The notes under the pieces: model-generated
Database searches by the model: none
Told to the model about the DNA's origin: nothing
Seen by the model: the letters and a program-made list of their open reading frames with translations, nothing else
Source: Sarcocystis neurona
Taxonomy: Eukaryota; Apicomplexa; Conoidasida; Eucoccidiorida; Sarcocystidae
Assembly: GCA_000727475.1 (NCBI GenBank)
Contig: KL647301.1
Coordinates: 1-64,000 of the forward strand
Reading direction: 5' to 3'
DNA: 64,000 nt
Program-made: the position numbers and the translations under genes
Shown here: in pieces, positions 56,443-64,000 of the stretch
Position numbering within the stretch: the stretch's first letter is position 1
How the letters are laid out: every line of letters begins with the position of its first letter

Positions 56443-58109
56443 TTCGAAACAAGACCGTCCTCTACTCGATCTGATCCCTGACTGTTCTCTTAGAAAAACG
56501 TGCCTCCGACAAGCAGAGTCCAAAGATTCAGTTGATCTAATCAAGAAATGAAGTGAAACGCAGCGACTCAGTGTTCAGTCAACCTCACCAAAACGTAGGT
56601 CGATGTTGGGGAGGCAGACGGCTGTGCGCCAGTGTTGATCAGGAGACATCTGCGCATCAGCTAAAAATGGTATTCTGAAAGTGTCTGCTGCAGGGGTCTT
56701 CTTGTGTACGAGTACTACTTCCGGATGAGAGAATTAGTCAGGTCCCGCTAAGGTCCAGCTGCGGGACTGACATAGAATGAAGAGAACCGGGCTGTTGTTA
56801 GTTGTATGTATCGAAGGTTGACATACACTTCGGAAGCCAGAGTTTGACGTCTAGCGTTACGAAGATGTTCTGTGTGGATACGTCAGTGAAGGATCGATCC
56901 ATGAGGCAAACCGTGTGCGCCGCCTGTTTGCTGCGAACACGTTGCACATGCACTGGAGACGCATCGGGAACGCGGTGACACACAAACTCGACGCTTGTGG
57001 CTAGCTTGCTGAAGCCCAACGCATGGCAGCGAAAATTTCCACGCTCATGCCACGTTCTGCATGGGCACACATATCTGTATACGCATACCCCATGTATATG
57101 TAAACACAACGACACACGCGTAAGCAGCAGCGCGCTGACACGAAGACGGCAACAAATGCTTAGCGGGGAAACAGTAGACAGACATTTGAGTTTTGCTCTG
57201 TAAACGGCATCGTACTGCGAGCAGGATCTCAGTCGTTCTCCAGGCTATTCGCCTGCGGACCCCAGCAGTGGGGACGTGTAATCCAGTGCATATACTACAC
57301 GGGCCATGAGGCGGGTTGACACCGCGGAGGAAGCTGAATTTCCTGTGCTCTTTATTCAGCTGTCACGTGTTGGGTGTTCAAGTTCTCTCCCCACTTGACG
57401 TCATTTCTAGGGCGGCTGCCGGTTGTAAGCGCACTGTTCACTGTAGACAACTTTCTTGTGTCCCATCGCTTCTTTCCTTCAGCTTCCACATCCTAACAGC
57501 GCACTCGTTGCTGGCACTTTTGCTACCGCTTTGAGTGCTTATTGCATACCACAGTTACGTGGCTTGTGATCCACCATCCCGTCATGCTATTGTCGACTCC
57601 TCGTCGTAGTGGGTTTCTTGCGCACGTCTTTCATGGTGTTCTGCTGCGTTACTGCAAACAGCGGAAATGTTATTCTCCCAGTGGTGCACTTACACCGCTT
57701 ATCCCTATTGTTGGTTTCTCCATCACGCAAAACCCAGGACAACTCGGCTATGAAATTGGAAGCCTTTATTCCTTTTGTTGAAATGATCCCGAGAGTATAG
57801 GGTGCCAGTGGTGTCAGGTACCAAGGCGCTAGCCGCGTACAAGGCATTAACCACGGCATATCTCCTTCCCTACAAACTGTTAGAATTTACCATTGTAGAA
57901 AAAACTATCATCAAATCATCTAGATCCACTTATTCCCTTTTTCCTTGATCCTCCTAGTTGCTGCGGCTTGCACACAGGTACGTTCCCCACTTAGTGAGGA
58001 ACAGTCGCACCCATTCGCGTTCTTCTGAGGTTGCTGAATTTACTCATGTCTCCTTCTTTAGCCGTCGGACAAGCCACACCCACGGCTGCGTGCTCGCTTC
58101 CTTGCCATC
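56443..58109. other. Intergenic stretch, 5' flank of the IRE1-like gene
   Basis: From about 57340 to 58100 the plus strand is pyrimidine-rich (CTCC, TTTCC and TTCTT words), consistent with a promoter/5' UTR or a long leader intron of the following plus-strand gene. No frame before that has a domain. Confidence 0.4.
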
Positions 58110-61100
58110 ATGGAGAGCGTCGGCCCCGGACACACGCAGCTGGCTTCGAATCCAACTTCAGTTTCTGAGTCAGGGATGAGCCAACTAAGATCTCGACAGC
58201 CGTACACAGACTTTATATCTTCGCATACGCCACAGTCTGTGCGTTCCGAGCCGCTGTCACCCACTGCTGTGCGCCACTCAAAGCTAACAGAAAATCCCGT
58301 AGACGGTGCAGAACCACACGAGGCACACGACAAGTGCAACAGCAGTAGTAGTAGCAGCAGCAGCAGCAACGCCGGCAGGGTTTTACATGTTGCAGCGGCA
58401 CCAGAAGTGGACTACAGGCCTACAAGCTTGCGTCACATGCTACAGACTGCCGCAAAACAGATACAAGATAAGGGGGAAATGAAACAAACACCTCATGAGA
58501 AGCCCGTAGACATGTTACAGACAAAATACAGTGCCGTCGGTGTTAACCATCCAACACACGGAAGACTACAGGCGAACTCGGTGCAGCAACATCAGCAGCA
58601 CACCCGCCAGCAACAGCAAAACCAGCAGCAACAGCACTACCAGCAGCAGCAGCAGATGTTTTTAAAAGGATTGACGCCATCCACACGAGCAGGAAGGAGC
58701 CAGACAGTCCATCTTCGCCCCATTAACGGGGCTAGTCTGCTTGGTTACCCACCAACAAAGGCGCAGGCAACATTTGTTTCAGGAAGTCAACAGCCGCAAA
58801 ACAAACCCCTTTCTCAACCAACCTCCCAACCTGTGCAGCTCGCGCGAGGCACGACGCACCAAACAAATCAAGCGAGCGACAACCGAGGGAAGACATCAAA
58901 CGTGTCGACTACTACAGGTTTTAAAAGTGCAGCAATGCAGAGTCGTCCGCAGGGAAATAACTTGGTCCCTCTGAGGCACAGTAACGAGTCAGCTCCAGCA
59001 ATAACAGGGACTGTCCTGCCGGGCTCTACGACAGAACCGGCATTAGGTGAATCAGCATCAGCAGCAGTTACGGCGGCAGCAGGAGAAAAATTTCTTCGAC
59101 ACGCTGCGGGTAACACGGAAACCAAGCGTGCACCAGCATTGTCTTCTTTCGACGCCAAATTGTCGGGACGTCTCCAGGATACTAGGAGCACACCAACTGC
59201 GACCGCTCGCAGTTATTCTACGCATGACTACACTTCCGTGGATTACTTGACAGGACCAGCAGCCGCAGGCGGGGGTGTCGCAGGAGAAATGCTACAGCCG
59301 TGCCCGGTTTTCTCCATGAGAGGGTCAACGACAGAGCTGCATGGAGGGAATTTGCTTGAAAGAGTCAGCTGTGTGGGGGAGGACGTGCAGACGAAGAATG
59401 GCCAAGTAAACTCTAGAAGGGGCTCAGTAGACAAGAAAAATTTCGTTCCTCATTCCGAATCTGAGTTTAACTTCCATTTGAATTTTCAACAGATGTATGC
59501 TGGTGGAGAAGCACCGGTATTGCCAAGGACTTTGCATTCGCTGCAGAATGTTGAGGAAGGCGCAGGGACTCTAACAAACTCAACGGTGTCCTCGTTCGTG
59601 CCTCGAATTCAGCAAGGCTTTGCCTCAGGCATACTGAACGTTCTGGCTGATGACGTGTACTACTGGAGCGAGCCCATTGGCCATAGTAAGGATGATCCCT
59701 CTATTCAGGTGTTTGCAGGCATTATGCTGGGCTCGGAAAAGCAAAGAGAAGTCGTCGCTATAAAACGGATTCCCGTAGCAGCGACGAATAAAGTTCGCGA
59801 CACTTTTGCGCTGCTTGAAAGATTCACGCAGGTAGACGACCCCCTTATAGTAAACATCAAGCGAGTGTACTGCTTACGCACCAACAACAGCAGTTGTACC
59901 AAAGAGGACGAAGACGGTTTGTCACTCATGCTCGTGTTGGAGAAGTGTGAAGGACGATTGTCGGAGATGATTTCTCTTAGCGATTTAGGCGAGAGATGTC
60001 TCCAGGAGCCGCTGCCCCCTCCTGGCATGACCGAAATGCTCTCGCACTTGATTTCCGGAGTTTTGAAAATTCAGCAACATAGCAGAGCGGCACACATGCG
60101 CATGCATCCCGGCAATGTGCTGCTAACCGAGGATTTCGAGTTGAAGATTGGAGACTGCAGTGGAAAAATAAGATATTTAAGCGTCGTCGAGCTTCTAGAA
60201 ACTGGATTACAGGGGGCGCAGCAAGCGAGGGACATGATACACTGGGTGCGTATGGAGATCACCTGTGTTGCTATGTGGTGTGTAGCCTTATGTCGAAGAG
60301 GTCCCTGTTTTGTGTGTTGCTTTGCTCTGAATCAAACCGTGCACAGCTACGGCTGTTCGACGTACAGTAGAAGTCCCTATCCACATACAATGACAGCCTC
60401 ACGGACAAGAGGACGTTTCTCTTTACGTGTCTCAAGGGCCAGACACACAGGTGTGTCCAAAGCCGGTGACAGAGCCACGGTCCCCATACGTGTATTAGAT
60501 GTATGCATGCATTGAGGTGGTCGTATTGAAGAGCTACATTTGCGAAAAGAAATTTACACAAGCCTCTTCTCTGTGGACGCCTTTACGCGTGACTTGTGAA
60601 CGCACTAGTTACTTGCGTCCATGCAGCTGAACACCCCTTAAACTGCACATACCTGCATTGTTGTGCTTTTGTGCCTAGAGGTAAGCGGCGAGATGTGTAG
60701 AGAAGACAAGGGAAGCATACTTCGAAGAGCTTAGGTAAACGAGCTCATATTGTATCAAGTGGTAGTCAGTTGCACATGAACCGGAACGACAGCGTGCACA
60801 ATGGCGGCCAGATTTAATCAGGTCAACTCTGAGTTTAAAATCTCCAGCTCACACGCCTTTTTCAAGAGAAGACTGTTGCGTGTCTTGCAGATCCTGAACT
60901 CTCCAACGGAGGCGAGCTGGCTTTCACCCGAATTGCTCCGGTCATTCATGTATATGGCGCAACAGATTACTCTTCTGATAGACCAGCATAAAATGTTTCC
61001 CCCGCAAGCCAGAGATGGTATCCCCTTTGCTGTTCTCGCTCAAAATCTGAAGTGGGATACGCCGTTCCTTCAAAAGGCTGATGCGTGGTCCACCGGTAAG

Positions 61101-62599
61101 CCTCACTTCAGTAATGAGGACGCTGGAGGGTTGCTCCGGTCACACCAAAGCAGAAGTTGTGGTCTCTAACTCGGAGTGGAAAATATGGGTTTCACGTCGG
61201 CATTATTCACTAATTATTAGTGCTGCGCATATAACTTCTCACAACGAAGTTGAGACTTCCAATTTAGTGAATGAGTGGGCTGTGAAAGGCCTCCAAGCGT
61301 AGCTGTTTCTTATGACGAGTCAATCTACGTGTGACCTGTAAATGACGTGAATATGGTTGTCTTCCCAGGAGGGCTAGTGCTCGTCGCGTGTGCATTGTCT
61401 GCTGCCTACAGCAGAAGCCTACATGTATCAGTGCGACATCATTCAACGACCCGTGGACGGCGGGTGGGCATCGATATCGTTGTTGGAGATGAGTTTGGTT
61501 TTAATATATCGGTCTCTGTTGACTGCTCTCAGTACCCTCGTCCGCGTAGTTGGACAGTAGCTGCACCGTTACGCGCAGGGCCGTGTCTATTCGTACTTCC
61601 GAGTATGTTACAGTTCAGAGTTCTTTCTCTGCCAGTCGTGCCGGTTTAACCGGAATAGAGAACCGTGGATGATACAACGACAGGATAACCGTACGAACGG
61701 AGTTGCTTCAGTGATACTCTGTTTGTTTATACTGTAGTAATTCGGAGGTATTGCACTCAAGAATAAGTACACAGATATACTAAGGTGGACTTCAACAGTG
61801 TCCAAAACAAATTTTTATATTTAACATTGGCGTCGTGTGTCTTTGGGGAATCCGCGAGCCGATCTATCCTTCCTTACCGAAACACAGGAGCGACGCTCTT
61901 CTATATCGTTAGTGGAGGCCGTCACCCTTATGGGGATCTTGAGGATCGGTCGACCGTAAAGAATGTTCTCGAAGATAGGAAAGTCAACCTTGATAAGGTA
62001 CGGAATTAACCGTACCTTAGTTATTCCTACTTGCTCACCAGTAGGTTTCGCACGTCTTTTCGCCAATTCTAGCATTCTCCCGAAGTCACCGCGCACACGT
62101 ACGTGTACACCATCGTACAGCTGTGTCCCTGCTCAAGAACGGTTACGGAACTTTGGGATCAGAGGTCTCACAACACGCTGCCCGCCGGCTGCGTAGTTTG
62201 GATGTACCTACAGCGTGGCGGATCGCATGTGTGTGTGTGTGTGCCCCTGTGTATGTGCAGGTGTTTACGCGTTTACGTTTTTTGAATGTTCACGCAGTAC
62301 ACACTTACACACTAACATCTCTGACAGGTAGTGACAGACAGAGAGACCGGCACAACCGCACGTAAAGAGACACGGGGAAACGAGTTTCCCATCAGGTGTC
62401 CTTACTTCGTCTTCCGTGGATGGTTGTTTCGTGTCAATGTCAGATACGCGGGTCGCCCCTAATCTATGACCTAGTCGAAAGCTTACTCGAAAGTGATCCA
62501 GATAAGAGGCTCAACCTATGCCAAGCTCTGTGCCATCCGGCATTCTGGAAGATGGGGGAAACTGAGCATTTCCTTAAAGAATTCAAAGCCACTGTCGAA
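58110..62599 (+). CDS. IRE1-like pseudokinase (partial; four exons found)
   Basis: Exons 58110-60245, 60891-61095, 61888-61997 and 62444-62599 join in phase, giving 869 residues up to a GTAAGA donor, so the gene continues. Residues 1-530 are disordered, with poly-Ser near 75-85 and poly-Q at about 155-190; no signal peptide or membrane segment is seen. The kinase fold follows: VAIKR (Lys near 552), ALLERF as helix C, MLVLEKC hinge, HMRMHPGNVLL in place of HRDLKPxN, GDCSG in place of DFG, SWLSPELL in place of the APE segment, DAWSTGATLFYIVSGGRHPYG, and a last exon with LLESDPDKRLNLCQAL and HPAFW, followed by EHFLKEF. The GG-HP-G, HPxFW and FL signatures are those of IRE1, the ER-stress kinase/RNase. 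The catalytic Asp of HRD is lost and the Gly-rich loop is absent. The frame runs past 60245 to 60515, taken as intron read-through. No KEN RNase exon could be identified downstream. Confidence 0.8.
58348..58370 (+). repeat. AGC/AGT triplet run coding poly-Ser
   Basis: A trinucleotide run in the first exon of the IRE1-like gene reads as about ten serines; its complement reads as poly-Leu/Cys. It is a coding microsatellite likely to vary in length. Confidence 0.7.
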
Positions 62600-64000
62600 G
62601 TAAGAAACACTCTGTTCAGGACTTGTGCGCAGTAGTAGCGGGTGGTAATCAAACCAGGCAGCGGGCATATTCCTGCTGAGTTCTGGTGTTGTTCTCATAC
62701 AACCTCGAGGACACGTCCAACTTCTATGTCCAACCTCTATGACAAGACGTCACTTTTGCGACTGATCGCACATCTTGACACATAGACATGATTGCACGCT
62801 ACCTTAGACATGGATACATACAACACGAGAAGCCCAAACAGCCGCACTCTGCATGATTCATGAAATCATGCAAATGCAAACTGTCCATACACGCCGCGGT
62901 GTCCGTGATAATTGACGAAGGTGCTCCGGTGCATCAGTTGGCTTTTGGTGTGGTCGAGAAAGGCCCCCCAGGTTCATCCGTGTACCTTACGATGGTGACT
63001 CTTCGAACTGTTTTTGTTGCAGTTGTACACAGCAAAAGCTCCACACTACGTTTTTTGCTAGAGCTGGTGCTGTGAAAGTTGGGAACACTGTGTGTGTCCT
63101 TTTTGCCTGAAAATGGCCAGCACTACCACGTGCCTACATAGAACTGTCTGCACTAGCTTACGCTTATGAAAGCACGTGCGGCGAGCGTTACACACGTAGA
63201 AGGCACCTACAGGTGTAGAAGTTGATGAGCCCCGAGCTCGACCATAGCTAGGGGCAACGTGCGGGGAAGAAAGCGCTTTGCAGTCACCATGCTGACAAGG
63301 TGAGATGAGTCTCTCCTACGTGTGTTGTAAAAAAAAGTCTCTCTTAGTCTGCCCTGTGCGCTATTTACAAAAGATTCCTGGTCGGGAGGACGTCTACCAG
63401 CGTGTGATGATATTGTCGCTGTAGTTGGCGAAGTTTCCCTCAAGTGCGTACCAGCTATTCAGTAGGAGGAAACCCTGTAAGACTGCGAGCGTTCGGTAAG
63501 CTCACCGGTTTCGCTGCTCATCAACTTCTACTTTTGCCTAAGGGAAGGATAGTTCGAATTGTTGCAAGCTGTACCAATATTCGCAGGCATCCACACTTGC
63601 AAGACAAGCTGCGTCTACCTATATGAGCGCACATCTTGTAATTTTTGCTTTGATGCCGCGTGTCCTTTGTAGTATGCAGGAAAACGTTTGCCTAAGCCGA
63701 CTCAGGAACAACTTCTTTCGCTGTTCAATGTGTCTTTAATGCGACAGGCTCATCCGGACTCTTATTTGGTCCTGGCCTTGTCCGATCCTTTTCCTTGGAT
63801 CAGTTCACTTGCGTGCGGAGCTTCTCCGCTCTTCTCGCTGTTGGTTTCGTACCTAGCTTCTCCATCGTGTCCGCAGTTGCTCCTGACCTCCCTTCGGGTC
63901 GAAAATGGGTTGTCCTTTCTTCTGTTCCTAAGCCTCCTTTCAAGCGATGCACGTTTGCCGGGGAAGGACCGTCGTGCGCTGGTGTCCTCCGCCATTCTCC
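62600..64000. other. 3' part of window; downstream exons of the IRE1-like gene not located
   Basis: A strong acceptor (TTTTTGTTGCAG at about 63022) follows the last identified exon, but in the required phase it opens only 12 codons. AT 63676-64000 both strands are open: a plus frame after ATGCAG, and a minus ATG frame. No KEN-domain signature (such as a His-His pair within an Arg/Asn-rich helix) was convincing in any plus frame. Confidence 0.4.
63762..63995 (-). CDS. Possible small exon or gene of unknown function
   Basis: A true ATG at 63995 opens 77 codons of charged, Arg/Glu/Ser-rich sequence (starting MAEDTSARRSF) ending at TAA. It could be the first exon of a minus-strand gene or a shadow of the open plus frame. 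No domain; very uncertain. Confidence 0.2.
   Translation of the reverse strand: MAEDTSARRSFPGKRASLERRLRNRRKDNPFSTRREVRSNCGHDGEARYETNSEKSGEAPHASELIQGKGSDKARTK

Noticed and set aside
60246..60515. C-terminal 90 codons of the first IRE1-like frame (after 60245)
   Set aside because: They follow a GTGCGT donor, and the next exon continues the kinase alignment in phase; read as intron.
63243..63298. Candidate KEN RNase exon containing a His-His pair before an AAG/GTGAGA donor
   Set aside because: Only 16 codons, with no surrounding KEN-like residues; similarity is too slight.

Overview
The window looks like nuclear DNA of an apicomplexan parasite, most likely a coccidian of the Eimeria/Cyclospora type; the genus is not settled. 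Reasons: roughly balanced base composition, GT-AG introns, long low-complexity exons with CAG/poly-Q runs, a CTG-repeat block broken by an assembly gap, AT and TGTA microsatellites between genes, and family content (CPW-WPC protein, unkempt-type CCCH protein, stem-loop binding protein, NADP isocitrate dehydrogenase). Genes occupy less than half of the window and lie on both strands.

Layout. 1-21 kb: three minus-strand loci (about 4.5-4.9, 8.4-9.9 and 14.5-17.1 kb) share a Trp/Tyr-rich module of about 80-90 residues, five copies in all; two loci also have N-terminal hydrophobic segments suggesting secretion. Between them lie repeat-rich stretches, and a foldback with two ~200-bp arms sits at 18.99-19.51 kb. 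21.3-24.3 kb (minus): a large protein carrying a histone-mRNA stem-loop binding domain. 27.6-28.4 kb: a weak plus-strand two-exon candidate. 30.1-32.8 kb (minus): a large unidentified protein. 35.2-37.2 kb (plus): an unidentified gene of at least five exons, reconstructed from splice phase. 38-41.5 kb: microsatellites, ACT repeats and the CTG/CAG block with 629 Ns.

41.6-47.4 kb (plus): complete six-exon NADP-dependent isocitrate dehydrogenase, preceded in frame by a ~530-residue leader that begins with a signal peptide. 50.1-51.9 kb (minus): secreted CPW-WPC protein in two exons. 55.1-56.4 kb (plus): three-exon CCCH zinc-finger protein of unkempt type. 58.1-62.6 kb (plus): four exons of an IRE1-like kinase whose catalytic motifs are degraded; no luminal sensor or membrane segment is visible and no RNase (KEN) domain was found downstream. 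The last 1.4 kb is mostly unassigned.

These are independent eukaryotic genes rather than an operon. Two themes recur: RNA-level control (stem-loop binding protein, CCCH protein, IRE1-like protein) and secreted or surface proteins (the module proteins and the CPW-WPC protein). Exon limits were placed by reading frame, splice phase and family similarity recalled from memory; no search was run.
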